Shown here one piece after another: positions 50,800 to 59,860 of a stretch of DNA of 64,000 bases (position 1 is the stretch's first letter; every line of letters starts with the position of its first letter). The notes beneath the pieces are model-generated. The model made no database searches. It was not told the DNA's origin and saw only the letters and a list, made by a program, of their open reading frames with translations. Position numbers and translations under genes: made by a program. The DNA is from UBA7683 sp964643895 (GTDB lineage: Bacteria > Patescibacteriota > Saccharimonadia > Saccharimonadales > UBA7683), in assembly GCA_964643895.1 (NCBI GenBank), contig CAZXUE010000001.1:1-64000 (forward strand), read 5' to 3'.

Positions 50800-51996
50800 C
50801 TACTCCCCGTGTTCTTCGATGGCGCCAAGTAAACCGGCTTCGATGTCGTCGCGGCGCTTTGGCTTGGCTGGTTTTTTGGCAGGTGAATTTTCAACTACTG
50901 GCGCTTTTTCGGTAGCTGGTTCGGCTACTTCCGGAGCCGCCACAGGAGCTGGTGTGCCAGACTCAATGTCAAGTTCGTAGCCGGTTAGTTTACTGGCAAG
51001 ACGCACGTTCTGGCCACCCTTACCAATGGCGATAGAAAGTTGCGATTGATCCACAATAACCTTGGCGTGCTTCACCTTCTCGTTTAGTTCAACGCGGATA
51101 ACTTCTGTTGGGGAAAGGGCATTCTTGATATAGGTCTCAGTATCTTCAGCAAAGGTAATGATATCGATTTTCTCTTGATCACCAATTTCGTTCATCACCG
51201 CTTGCACGCGTGTACCATGGCCACCCACGAAGGTTCCTACAGGATCAACGCCAGGGACAGTTGAAGCAACTGCCAATTTAGTACGCATACCAGCCTGACG
51301 GGCAATGCCCTTAATTTCAACGGCACCAGTTTCCATCTCGGGAACTTCTTGACGGAAGAGGTATTCAATAAAGGCTTCGTTGGCGCGAGAAAGCACCAGC
51401 TGCGGGCCACGATTGCCGCGTTCCACATCTTTCAAAAAGACTTTAATGCGCGAGCCAACACCGTAGTATTCGCCCTGAATTTGCTCGCTTGCTGGCAAGA
51501 TACCGGTGGCTTTGCCAAGATCGACTCGAACCACACGAGGCTCAACGCGTTGCACAGTACCCACAATAACGGTACCTATTTTATCTTCATACTCTTCAAG
51601 AATAATCTCACGCTCAGCCTCGCGCAGACGCTGTAAGATCACCTGTTTTGCTGTCTGGGCAGCTACGCGGCCAAAGGTGGTAGGATGCGCAACTTCCGTA
51701 ATAACATCGCCAACTTTGGCATCTTTTTTAAACTTCCGCGCCTGCTCTACCGTGAGCTGTTGGGCGTCATTTTCAACAGCGTCATCCTCAACTACATCGT
51801 AGCTAGTGGTTGCAGTAACATCGCCGGTGTTTTGATTAAGCTGGACGGTTACGTTTTGTTCACGTTCGCCAAAATCTTTACGAAACGCAGCCGCAAGAGC
51901 TTGCTCTACTGCTTCGTGCACAATATCTTCGGGAAGATTCTTTTCTTCAGCTAAAACCTTGATGGCAGCAACTAATTGTTTAATTTGCAATTCCAT
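50800..51996 (-). CDS. nusA: transcription termination/antitermination factor NusA
   Basis: NusA binds RNA polymerase and nascent RNA and modulates pausing and termination. The 398-residue product has the N-terminal polymerase-binding domain (MELQIKQLVAAIKVLAEEKN), an S1 domain (IIVGTVQRVEPRVVRVDLGK-type) and two KH domains (GGHGTRVQAVMNEIGDQEKI; IAIGKGGQNVRLASKLTGY). A Pro/Ala/Glu tail closes it. rimP, usual upstream neighbour, is absent. Its promoter is followed by a terminator-like hairpin, which may let NusA regulate itself. Confidence 0.95.
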   Translation of the reverse strand: MELQIKQLVAAIKVLAEEKNLPEDIVHEAVEQALAAAFRKDFGEREQNVTVQLNQNTGDVTATTSYDVVEDDAVENDAQQLTVEQARKFKKDAKVGDVITEVAHPTTFGRVAAQTAKQVILQRLREAEREIILEEYEDKIGTVIVGTVQRVEPRVVRVDLGKATGILPASEQIQGEYYGVGSRIKVFLKDVERGNRGPQLVLSRANEAFIEYLFRQEVPEMETGAVEIKGIARQAGMRTKLAVASTVPGVDPVGTFVGGHGTRVQAVMNEIGDQEKIDIITFAEDTETYIKNALSPTEVIRVELNEKVKHAKVIVDQSQLSIAIGKGGQNVRLASKLTGYELDIESGTPAPVAAPEVAEPATEKAPVVENSPAKKPAKPKRRDDIEAGLLGAIEEHGE

Positions 51997-52023
51997 AATT
52001 TCTATTTCCTTTCAATTTATTTT

Positions 52024-52090
52024 GTCATTTGAGCTTGCCGAAAAATCTGCCGGTTGACCCCACTAGATCCTTCGGCAAGCCCAGGATGAC
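52024..52090. repeat. REP-like inverted repeat in the nusA leader
   Basis: Arms GTCATTTGAGCTTGCCG... and ...CGGCAAGCCCAGGATGAC (about 25 bp each, imperfect) surround a loop of about 17 bp. It belongs with the copy at 17738-17803. Confidence 0.7.
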
Positions 52091-52105
52091 CTACGCTTCT
52101 ATTAT

Positions 52106-52131
52106 GAAAAATTCCGACCATTGTGGCCGGA
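52106..52131 (-). terminator. terminator-like hairpin in the nusA leader
   Basis: TCCGGCCA and TGGTCGGA form an 8-bp stem with a CAA loop, followed by ATTTTTC on the minus strand. It lies a few nt downstream of the nusA transcription start, so it looks like an attenuator rather than the end of a gene. Confidence 0.6.
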
Positions 52132-52139
52132 CTAGCACT

Positions 52140-52168
52140 AGTATAGCATATCCTCCGGAAACATCCAA
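52140..52168 (-). promoter_or_regulatory. promoter of nusA
   Basis: Minus-strand TTGGAT (52163-52168), 17-bp spacer, TATACT (52140-52145) with extended -10 TG. It overlaps the space after the 52174 gene stop and starts a leader of about 135 nt for nusA. Confidence 0.65.
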
Positions 52169-52173
52169 TAAAC

Positions 52174-52713
52174 TTACGCCCCCTGCTCTATGTAGGTGAG
52201 CAGCTGTTCCATTTCCAAAAGTTCACGTTTGCCAATAGGCTGCTCATCTTCATCAAGTTCACGCAGTCTCCAAAATGATTTATTTCTTGGGTCAGCAATA
52301 ATTTCCTTCCATACCTCCTTTTCTTCATCAGTTAAGGGATTATCGGTGGTGTCAGATCCCAAAGCAACTGTCTCCACGCCACTGTATTCACGCAACCAAG
52401 ACCACTGAGGGTCAAAAACCATACGATATGTTCTGTGCACAGCTTGCCCTGCCTCATTGTAGCCTGTGGCAATTATCTGATATGACGCCAGCGTGCAGAC
52501 ATCGCCGCCTACCGTAGATGCAAATTCAAATGGATCATACTTGATACTGGTTTCAACATCAGTTAATTTAAGATCGTTAAATATAGTTGGATCTTCGACA
52601 TGCACCGGAACCATATCCACTCCCTCAACCAGCCATGCCCTGCTGCTTAATGCACTCGCTTGTTCAATTAAAGCACTCAGATGTTCTTTAGCTGATGGAA
52701 AGTGTTCATCCAT
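52174..52713 (-). CDS. unknown protein divergent from the M1 aminopeptidase
   Basis: I do not recognise this 179-residue soluble protein. The start MDEHFPSAKEHLSALIEQAS (52713) is chosen over the ATG at 52722 because the -10 box TATAAT (52721-52726) overlaps the latter and ends 7 nt before the former; TTGACA (52745-52750) is 18 bp upstream. The centre has IIATGYNEAGQAVHRTYRMV and the C-terminus is acidic (LRELDEDEQPIGKRELLEME). Style is like the other orphans of this genome. Confidence 0.62.
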   Translation of the reverse strand: MDEHFPSAKEHLSALIEQASALSSRAWLVEGVDMVPVHVEDPTIFNDLKLTDVETSIKYDPFEFASTVGGDVCTLASYQIIATGYNEAGQAVHRTYRMVFDPQWSWLREYSGVETVALGSDTTDNPLTDEEKEVWKEIIADPRNKSFWRLRELDEDEQPIGKRELLEMEQLLTYIEQGA

Positions 52714-52768
52714 ATCCTTCATTATATCATATTTATGTTTATTGTGTCAATAGCTTATACTGGTCGGT

Positions 52769-55288
52769 ATGCTCAAACAACTCTACACACAGCTGCAACC
52801 TAAACATTACTCACTCACGCTTGATATTGATGCCGAAAATCTAAAATTCTCTGGCTCGGTTACTATTCGAGGATTTCTGCCGAAGAACGCGCGAGATATT
52901 AAACTCCATGCAAAAGATTTAACCATCACTTCTGCAAAGATTGATCAGGCAGCAGTAGAGACTAACCTCCAGGAGGATGTGCTTACACTCCACAGCGAAG
53001 AGAATCTGAGCGGCGCTGTTACTCTATCGCTTGAGTTTAATGGCAACATAACTGATGCCATGCACGGTATGTACCCCTGCTATTTTGAACACGAAGGCAA
53101 GCGAAAAAAGCTCATTGCCACGCAATTTGAAAGCCACCATGCCCGCGAGGTGTTTCCATGCATTGATGAGCCGGCGGCGAGGGCCACGTTTGATGTTACG
53201 CTGATTACGACTGACGGCGAGAATGTACTTTCAAATATGCGTGTTCAGGACCAGAAAGTAGATGACAGCAAACAGACAACAGTTTTTGAAACGACACCAA
53301 AGATGAGCACCTATCTGTTAGCATTTGTTACAGGCGAGATGGTGATGAGGGAGGCCAAAACAAGAGATGGGGTGATTGTAAGGTCGTGGGCAAGTGCAGC
53401 ACAAAACGCCAGCTGGCTCGACTATTCGGTTAAAGAAGCGGTTGATTTGATTGAGTTTTACAACGATTACTTTGGTGTGCCCTATCCTTTAGAAAAGTGC
53501 GATCAGGTGGCACTGCCTGATTTTGAGAGCGGCGCCATGGAAAACTGGGGCTTGATCACCTACCGTGAAACCGTGCTGCTTTCAGATCCAGGCAACCCTT
53601 CGCTCAGTACTCAGCAGTGGATCACGCTAGTGGTTGCACACGAACTCAGCCATCAATGGTTTGGTAATTTGGTTACGATGCAGTGGTGGGATGATTTATG
53701 GCTCAACGAAAGCTTTGCTAATATGACCGAATATTTAGCGGCAGATAGGCTGCATCCAGAGTGGCAGATTTGGGAAGAATTTGTCGCACAAGATGTTGCC
53801 TCTGCAACCAACCGTGATGTTTACAAAGATGTGCAAGCAGTTCGTGTTGCAGTTAAAAATCCGGATGAGATCCATACCTTATTTGATCCTTCAATTGTCT
53901 ACGCCAAAGGCGGCAAGTTGCTCAAGATGCTCCATGATTTAGTTGGTGACGAAGCCTGGAGGGCAGGTTTAAAGAATTATTTTGAAAAGCACCAATACGG
54001 AAATACGACGCGTGATGATCTCTGGAATGCGCTCGATGAGGTGTCGAACATTGATGTACCGGGCCTGATGAACGCATGGATAGAGCATCCGGGACAACCG
54101 CTGGTTTCAGTAACGCAGACCGGAAAGATCCTGAAGCTCCAACAGCAACGCCTCTTGCTTGACGGAAAAGACGATGAAACGCTTTGGCAGATCCCTCTTC
54201 TTTCAAAAAGCACTCCGGAACTCTTTACAAAAAGAACCGAGTCATTTGAACTGGGTAGTGATGAAATTGTACGGCTGAACCAATCAGGTGTAGGTCATTA
54301 CACTGTTCACTACACCGCCCCAGAACAAACTGAAGTAATCGCACAGCGATTAGCCGACCCATCTGAGGCAAGCGAGTGGAAGATCACCTACCTCAACGGC
54401 CTAGTTATGCTTGCCCGACATGGTAATACAACGCTTGCTGAAGCATTAGAAAGTATTAAAAAAAGTAGTGATGAGCCACGTGCGGCAGTATGGTCACACA
54501 TAGCCGGAATCCTGGGAAGCGCGCGGATGATCATTGAAGGCAACGAGGTACTGGAAGATATCATCAAAGATCTGAGTTATAATCTGAGCCACAAACAGCT
54601 TGCTTCGCTTGGCTGGCACTATACAGAGAATGAGCCAAGCAACACCACACATTTGCGGACAACGCTGATTGGCCTTGCAATTGCGAGTGAGAATCAAACT
54701 GTTATTGAGCGAGCACTTGAGTTGCACCATAGCGAGGAACCAGAGAGCTTGCCGGCAGAAATTCGTTCGATGCTTCTGGGAGTTGCTGTGCGCTATGGCA
54801 CAGAGTCTGATTTTGATAAACTGATCGAGCTGTACAAAACATCATCGAACGCTGATTTTAGAAACGACATCACCGCCGCGCTCTGTTCAACTAGAAACAC
54901 TGCACGGGCGAAATTGCTCACAAATCTGATACTCGACACAAAAATTGTCAAAACCCAGGATACTATTCGCTGGTATATTTACCTACTTCGCAACCGTTAT
55001 GTACGCGACGTTGCGTGGCAATGGTTGGTAGATAATTGGGATTGGATTATAAAGCAGTTTGGCGGCAGCAAAAGTTACGATGATTTTGCCCGCTACACGG
55101 CAACCCTCTTCAACTCTGACCAGCACCTGAAGCAGTACTGTGAGTTCTTTGAGCCAAAAGCGGGCGACCCAGCCCTGAAGCGTGCAATAAAAATCGGCAT
55201 TAACGAGATCACCTCCAAGAGCGAATGGCGAAAACGCGATGCCCAAGCTGTTACCGATTGGCTCAACCAATACTCGGCAGAAAATTAG
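52769..55288 (+). CDS. M1 family aminopeptidase (PepN-like)
   Basis: M1 aminopeptidases release N-terminal residues from peptides, useful to a host-dependent cell that imports peptides. The 839-residue product has GAMENWGLITYRE (substrate motif) and the zinc site HELSHQWFGNLVTMQWWDD, LWLNESFANMTEY (HExxH with 18 residues then E). A helical ERAP1-like C-terminal domain of about 350 residues follows. No signal peptide, so cytoplasmic. TATACT ends 7 nt before the ATG. Confidence 0.95.
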   Translation: MLKQLYTQLQPKHYSLTLDIDAENLKFSGSVTIRGFLPKNARDIKLHAKDLTITSAKIDQAAVETNLQEDVLTLHSEENLSGAVTLSLEFNGNITDAMHGMYPCYFEHEGKRKKLIATQFESHHAREVFPCIDEPAARATFDVTLITTDGENVLSNMRVQDQKVDDSKQTTVFETTPKMSTYLLAFVTGEMVMREAKTRDGVIVRSWASAAQNASWLDYSVKEAVDLIEFYNDYFGVPYPLEKCDQVALPDFESGAMENWGLITYRETVLLSDPGNPSLSTQQWITLVVAHELSHQWFGNLVTMQWWDDLWLNESFANMTEYLAADRLHPEWQIWEEFVAQDVASATNRDVYKDVQAVRVAVKNPDEIHTLFDPSIVYAKGGKLLKMLHDLVGDEAWRAGLKNYFEKHQYGNTTRDDLWNALDEVSNIDVPGLMNAWIEHPGQPLVSVTQTGKILKLQQQRLLLDGKDDETLWQIPLLSKSTPELFTKRTESFELGSDEIVRLNQSGVGHYTVHYTAPEQTEVIAQRLADPSEASEWKITYLNGLVMLARHGNTTLAEALESIKKSSDEPRAAVWSHIAGILGSARMIIEGNEVLEDIIKDLSYNLSHKQLASLGWHYTENEPSNTTHLRTTLIGLAIASENQTVIERALELHHSEEPESLPAEIRSMLLGVAVRYGTESDFDKLIELYKTSSNADFRNDITAALCSTRNTARAKLLTNLILDTKIVKTQDTIRWYIYLLRNRYVRDVAWQWLVDNWDWIIKQFGGSKSYDDFARYTATLFNSDQHLKQYCEFFEPKAGDPALKRAIKIGINEITSKSEWRKRDAQAVTDWLNQYSAEN

Positions 55289-55607
55289 TTACTGTAAACG
55301 CTACACCCGTGAGCTCAATCGCGGCCAGCTCATATGCACCGCTCCAACTATTTTCCTGAACCCATACTTCAGCCGCAAAAACCATCTGCCGCAGTTTTTT
55401 TGGGGTGATGTAATCCAAGCCCATACCTTGCTTGGCAGTTTGACGATATTTAACCTCAACAAAATAGATAACATTGGCCTTTTCGGCAATAATATCAATC
55501 TCACATACACGCGTCCGCCAATTAAGATTGCGAATAACAAAACCAAGTGTCTTCAAAAACTCAGCCGCCCTTTGCTCCGCCTCATGCCCCTGGGAATAGT
55601 TAGTCAT
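55263..55607 (-). CDS. YraN family (UPF0102) endonuclease-like protein
   Basis: I place the start at MTNYSQGHEAEQRAAEFLKT (55607); the longer frame to 55733 overlaps the next gene. The 114-residue product has the YraN nuclease-fold pattern: G-x-x-AE-x-x-AAEFL, then NWRTRVCEIDIIAEKANVIY and FVEVKYRQ (E-VK motif). The function is not established but a Holliday-junction or restriction-like nuclease fold is known for the family. It is next to rnhB, the usual neighbour. It overlaps the convergent pepN end by 26 bp. Confidence 0.85.
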   Translation of the reverse strand: MTNYSQGHEAEQRAAEFLKTLGFVIRNLNWRTRVCEIDIIAEKANVIYFVEVKYRQTAKQGMGLDYITPKKLRQMVFAAEVWVQENSWSGAYELAAIELTGVAFTVTNFLPSIG

Positions 55608-56170
55608 CGTACTATTAATACCGTATGTGCAATGAGGCCTACGCTTGAAAGCAGAATGAAAAAACTCATTTGCATGGCTAAAAAATACTTTTTGAATGTG
55701 TTCGTCGCTGCACCCAGTAGTAATAGTAGACATATCGCGAGTATTAAACCATAAATAAAAGGTGGCACACTTGCAATTTGACTAATTTGAGCCGAGTAAA
55801 ATAGATAGCTCAATGCCATAATCCATGCTGCAATACTATGGGTATTCAGTCTATTCTCTAAACGGGCGGACTTCTTATTTAAACCAAGAACCTGTACGCA
55901 ATCAAAGACCGCGGCCGTTAATAGCAGGGTTGCAGCAATACTATAACCGTGAGCCGAAAGCTGGGCCGCGAGAGGTGAAAATAACAAAACCGGTAGTGAG
56001 TGTACTACCCTATGTATTAAGAGTAGTCTTTTACTTTCAACAGCATGCTCACTTATAGTTAATGGCCTACCCGATCCACTTCTTAGAGCCACCAAGGCGA
56101 TATGCCAACCATTACAGACAATAACCCACGCCGACGCAATCATTAAAGATACGTTCATGTTATATATCAT
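55604..56170 (-). CDS. multi-pass membrane protein of unknown function
   Basis: The 188-residue product has about five hydrophobic helices (SLMIASAWVIVCNGWHIALV; SLPVLLFSPLAAQL; ATLLLTAAVFDCVQVLG; FIYGLILAICLLLLLG; MQMSFFILLSSVGLIAHTV). I recognise no family. The ATG overlaps the rnhB stop (ATGA), and its stop overlaps the yraN start, so it is part of the rplS-rnhB-yraN run. Confidence 0.68.
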   Translation of the reverse strand: MIYNMNVSLMIASAWVIVCNGWHIALVALRSGSGRPLTISEHAVESKRLLLIHRVVHSLPVLLFSPLAAQLSAHGYSIAATLLLTAAVFDCVQVLGLNKKSARLENRLNTHSIAAWIMALSYLFYSAQISQIASVPPFIYGLILAICLLLLLGAATNTFKKYFLAMQMSFFILLSSVGLIAHTVLIVR

Positions 56171-56739
56171 ACCCGATTCTGACGGATAATAGCTTCGATT
56201 GGCTTATAATTAATGCGGTGAATTGGCAGCACGCCGTATGTTTCTAGGGCCTCAATATGAGCTTTTGTGCCATAACCAACGTGTTTTTCAAAGCCATATT
56301 CCGGGTATTTCATTCCTATTTTAGCCATGTATTCATCGCGGGCTACTTTCGCAACCACCGATGCAGCCGAGACAGCCTGAATACTCCCATCAGCTTTGAT
56401 AATCGCTTCTGTGTTAGGAACGTGAGCTAAGTAGTTAATTGAGCCATCAATAATTATCTGGTTATTATTTAGATTAATTGCGTCAACTGCTCGCTGCATA
56501 GCTAATCGAACAGACTCCGTAAGACCAAGTGCATTGATCTCCCGTGGCCACACCCAGCCCAATCCAATACTATTTGTGGAGTTTTTAATGATATCAACCA
56601 GCGCGCGGCGCTTTTTGGCGCTTAGCAGCTTAGAATCCGTAAGACCATCAACAATCAAATCTGCCTCAAATCCCACCGCTGCAGCAACCAAAGGCCCCGC
56701 CCAACAACCACGACCTACTTCATCAATCCCAATAACCAT
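56167..56739 (-). CDS. rnhB: ribonuclease HII
   Basis: RNase HII removes ribonucleotides embedded in DNA. The 190-residue product has the catalytic DEVGRGCWAGPLVAAAV (GIDEVGRG motif), DSKLLSAKKRR, a VDAINLNNNQIIIDGSINYL region and ASVVAKVARDEYM. All active-site acids are present. It lies behind a terminator after rplS and is followed by a membrane protein and yraN. Confidence 0.95.
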   Translation of the reverse strand: MVIGIDEVGRGCWAGPLVAAAVGFEADLIVDGLTDSKLLSAKKRRALVDIIKNSTNSIGLGWVWPREINALGLTESVRLAMQRAVDAINLNNNQIIIDGSINYLAHVPNTEAIIKADGSIQAVSAASVVAKVARDEYMAKIGMKYPEYGFEKHVGYGTKAHIEALETYGVLPIHRINYKPIEAIIRQNRV

Positions 56740-56752
56740 ACTGACAGTGTAT

Positions 56753-56780
56753 CAAAAACACCACTATTGTAGTGGTGTTC
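56753..56780 (-). terminator. terminator between rplS and rnhB
   Basis: AACACCACTA and TAGTGGTGTT form a perfect 10-bp stem with a short CAA loop and TTT following on the minus strand. It ends the rplS transcript; rnhB starts 14 bp later. Confidence 0.85.
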
Positions 56781-56798
56781 AAGATCTACTCTTTTCAT

Positions 56799-57320
56799 CT
56801 ACTCAGCCTTGGCTCGATCACCAAGTTTTTCAGCGATTTCGGCTTCTTTCTTTGCTTCTTCTTCAGCTTTCTTAGCAGCCTCTGCTTCATGCTCTTGCTT
56901 TTGCTCTTCATGAATACGAGCAAGTTCGGCCTCTGCCTCAGGATCTGTTACATCATTTACAGCTTTTTTATCAAAATCAACCGCTGCGAGACGCGCGCTT
57001 TTGCCGCTACGACTGCGCATATATGTCAGGTAATTACGGCGCACCTTACTTCTCTTGGTAACTTCTATCTTTTCAACCAGTGGACTGTGGATTAAAAAGC
57101 TCTTCTCTACGCCAACCCCACTCGCAATACGGCGAACAGTGATAGTGCTAGTCATGCTGTCTTTACGATCTGTTCGAATAACGAGGCCTTCAAAAACCTG
57201 AACACGCTCTTTGCTGCCTTCTTTAATCCGCTGGTGAACACGAACCGTGTCGCCGCTTCGGACATCTACAACTTGCTTTTTCTTAAAGCTATTTTCAATT
57301 TTTTCAATCAATGCGTACAT
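56799..57320 (-). CDS. rplS: 50S ribosomal protein L19 (bL19) with extended tail
   Basis: L19 lies at the 30S-50S interface. The 173-residue product has the L19 core (DVRSGDTVRVHQRIKEG, ERVQVFEGLVIRTDRK, TITVRRIASGVGVEKSF, VRRNYLTYMRSRSGKSARL). A highly charged Glu/Ala/Lys C-terminal extension of about 55 residues makes it longer than the usual 115. It stands alone, without rimM-trmD. Confidence 0.95.
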   Translation of the reverse strand: MYALIEKIENSFKKKQVVDVRSGDTVRVHQRIKEGSKERVQVFEGLVIRTDRKDSMTSTITVRRIASGVGVEKSFLIHSPLVEKIEVTKRSKVRRNYLTYMRSRSGKSARLAAVDFDKKAVNDVTDPEAEAELARIHEEQKQEHEAEAAKKAEEEAKKEAEIAEKLGDRAKAE

Positions 57321-57462
57321 AACCTGACCACTCTACCTTATTATTACTATTTTTGCAATTACAAAGAATTGTATCACATCTGTTAATTTTGCGCAACATA
57401 GTCTACAACTGTTGAACTATTCTGCGTTTGGGATTTAAACCGCGCCGAGTATACTAGTTGGT

Positions 57463-58596
57463 ATGGATGAAATAAAACGACAGGCTTTAGAGAAACACAA
57501 AGAGTTGCGAGGAAAGATTGAGGTTACACTGAAAGATCAGCTTGATGAACCAGAGAAGCTGAAACTTTATTATACTCCCGGGGTAGGCACGGTCAGCTCA
57601 TATGTAGCTGAGCATCCCGAAGAAGCAAGAGACTATACGTGGTTAAATAATTCGGTAGCCGTTGTATCAGACGGTTCGGCAGTTTTAGGGCTGGGGAACA
57701 TCGGCCCGCTTGGCGCGCTCCCTGTTATGGAGGGTAAAGCGATGTTGTTTAAACAGTTTGCCAATATCGATGCTGTGCCGATTGTTTTAGATGTACATAC
57801 TGCTGATGAGATTGTTGCTGCAGTAAAGGCGATTGCACCGAGTTTTGGAGCAATCAATCTTGAGGATGTTGCCGCACCGATTTGCTTTGAGGTAGAAGAA
57901 CGTTTGAAGCAAGAACTGGACATCCCAATAATGCATGATGATCAACATGGCACCGCTGTGGTCGTGCTTGCGGGGTTGATTAATGCGATGAAGGTGGTTA
58001 GTAAATCTCTCTCAGAATGCAAAATTGTGCTGGTAGGTGCCGGTGCGGCCGGCGTAGCAATTGCCAAGTTGGTTTATAAATATGCTCATCCTCAGATTAT
58101 TGCGGTAGATAGGAGGGGTATAATTGAACCATCACGCGACAACCTGAACACTGAAAAACAACTGATTCTACAGTTTGCACAAAATGTTCAGCCTGGCTTA
58201 CTAGCTGATGCCGTAAAAGATGCTGATATCTTCATCGGCGTCTCTCAACCGGGATTACTTACCGCCGATATGGTCAAGACCATGGCAAAAGATCCGGTGA
58301 TTTTTGCCCTTGCTAATCCTGTGCCAGAAATCTACCCTGATGAAGCAAAATCAGCAGGCGCAGCAGTTGTAGCAACTGGCCGCAGCGACTTTCCCAACCA
58401 AGTGAACAATGCCCTGGCGTTTCCGGGAATTTTCCGCGGCGCCCTAGATAACCAGGTAACTAAAATTACAGATGAGCACAAAATAGCTGCTGCAGAAACT
58501 ATCGCCAGCTTTATACAGAATCCAACTTCCGATGAAATCATCCCTTCAATTTTTGCCGAAGGTCTGACGGAGAAAATTTCTTCGGTAGTTATCTAG
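57463..58596 (+). CDS. NAD(P)-dependent malic enzyme
   Basis: Malic enzyme decarboxylates malate to pyruvate. The 377-residue product is the short bacterial type. It has YYTPGVGTVSSYV, SDGSAVLGLGNIGPLGALPV, EGKAMLFKQFANIDAVPIVL, the metal site EDVAAPICFEVE and IMHDDQHGTAVVVLAGL, and a Rossmann GAGAAGVAIAKL. TATACT (57450-57455) ends 7 nt before the ATG. It is a single gene; it may supply pyruvate or reducing power in a genome without a full TCA cycle. Confidence 0.93.
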   Translation: MDEIKRQALEKHKELRGKIEVTLKDQLDEPEKLKLYYTPGVGTVSSYVAEHPEEARDYTWLNNSVAVVSDGSAVLGLGNIGPLGALPVMEGKAMLFKQFANIDAVPIVLDVHTADEIVAAVKAIAPSFGAINLEDVAAPICFEVEERLKQELDIPIMHDDQHGTAVVVLAGLINAMKVVSKSLSECKIVLVGAGAAGVAIAKLVYKYAHPQIIAVDRRGIIEPSRDNLNTEKQLILQFAQNVQPGLLADAVKDADIFIGVSQPGLLTADMVKTMAKDPVIFALANPVPEIYPDEAKSAGAAVVATGRSDFPNQVNNALAFPGIFRGALDNQVTKITDEHKIAAAETIASFIQNPTSDEIIPSIFAEGLTEKISSVVI

Positions 58597-58597
58597 A

Positions 58598-58981
58598 TCA
58601 GGCTGCCGCCAATTTGAGTCGCGGTACTTGTGGCGCCCCTTGGGCTTTCAGTAAGCTTGCGCCCTCATAAGGGTCCGGTGAATCGGTAAAATCGAACACT
58701 TCGCACGGTTGGCGAACTGCACCAGCGACTAATGTACCCACCTCCTTTAATTGTGCATCTGCTAGCGGTGGGCGCAGTATGGCTTGTTGATAACCAATTC
58801 GAAGGCCATCCGCATCTGTAATCGGTTGAGGTAATTCAGGATCAACAAGCTCAACCACCACATGATTCGCCTTAAGAAACTGCTGAACAGCCAAACCACC
58901 GAAAGCTGCTTCTGTACCGGTAGCCATCGCTACAAATGTTGCTGTTTCAGTGCTAAAAAATCTACAATACGCTTTTGCCAT
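58598..58981 (-). CDS. small unknown protein
   Basis: I do not recognise this 127-residue protein (MAKAYCRFFSTETATFVAMA...). It has an AAAGGAG site before the ATG. The middle part (LKANHVVVELVDPELPQPIT, GYQQAILRPPLADAQLKEVG) looks like a small alpha/beta domain and the C-terminus is Ala-rich. It is convergent with the malic enzyme with only 1 bp between stops and no visible terminator. Confidence 0.55.
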   Translation of the reverse strand: MAKAYCRFFSTETATFVAMATGTEAAFGGLAVQQFLKANHVVVELVDPELPQPITDADGLRIGYQQAILRPPLADAQLKEVGTLVAGAVRQPCEVFDFTDSPDPYEGASLLKAQGAPQVPRLKLAAA

Positions 58982-59108
58982 GTTGGCTCCTTTTTGTAAT
59001 CAGCCTCTACTATACTCAAGCATGGGTGCTATCCTATGGAATATGGCAACAAATTTTTGGCACTTACTTTCTTTACAGTTATTGAAATGGTTATGATACT
59101 AAGACACT

Positions 59109-59860
59109 ATGAAGCAATTTAAGCTTGAACTTATTGGACTTGACGGACGCGACTTTAGGGTATATACAGCGCTAATACAGCTTGGTCCATCGTCTATACG
59201 GGCGATCGCTCAGATTTCGGGTATTAATCGCGGCTCAACTTACGAATCTCTCAAGAACTGGTGCGACTGGGTATGGTGAGCTACCAGCAACATACAGAAA
59301 AAACAAAACGATACGTTGCTGAGCCACCCCAAAAACTTAAGAGTATTATTGCTGAAAAAGAACTTGAGCTTAAAAATTTGCAAGTTAGTATAGATCCGTA
59401 TCTTAAGCAGTTAGAGAAAGTGGAGGCCGAAACACCCAGTCTACACTCAAGAATTTACGAAGAAGACGAAGGTGTGGCGGCTATCTTACGAGATGTACTC
59501 GCTACAACTGAGAGGCTCAACAAGAAAGAGTACCGTGCAATTTCTTCAGCCCAAATGCGTAGCTATATGTATAAACGCTTCCCGAGCTTGACTAAACAGC
59601 GACTGGCTAAAAAGATCTTTGTGAAAGTGCTCGCCACCGGTGAGGGTGGTAAAATTACAGACCTTTCTGAACGACGATGGCTCAACCTGCCAAACAAGCC
59701 TTTAAAACAGCCCATGTCTTAGATCATTATTTATGGCACACAATTAGCTATTATTAGTATCACTCGACTCAACATCCCTCACGGTATCGTTATTGACGAC
59801 CCAGCAATCGCACGAATACATGCTTTTCTTTTTGATGAGCTGTGGGATCGATCTAAATAA
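59109..59860 (+). pseudogene. TrmB-type regulator, broken by a frameshift and a stop
   Basis: Three adjacent parts together give one TrmB-like regulator. Part 1 (59109-59279) has the HTH: LIGLDGRDFRVYTALIQLG, then AQISGINRGSTYESLKN. Part 2 (59261-59722), one frame over, continues LVRLGMVSYQQH (read after adding one T near 59258) and a coiled coil. Part 3 follows a TAG at 59720-59722 in the same frame: IIIYGTQLAIISITRL, then GIVIDDPAIARIHAFLFDEL. TrmB proteins sense sugars or similar ligands. With two lesions it is likely a pseudogene, or the sequence has errors. Its end overlaps pilB by 8 bp. Confidence 0.75.

Noticed and set aside
50508..50915. Plus-strand 135-codon ORF over the nusA end
   Set aside because: It overlaps nusA and the TGA-interrupted frame; residue make-up is that of a shadow frame.
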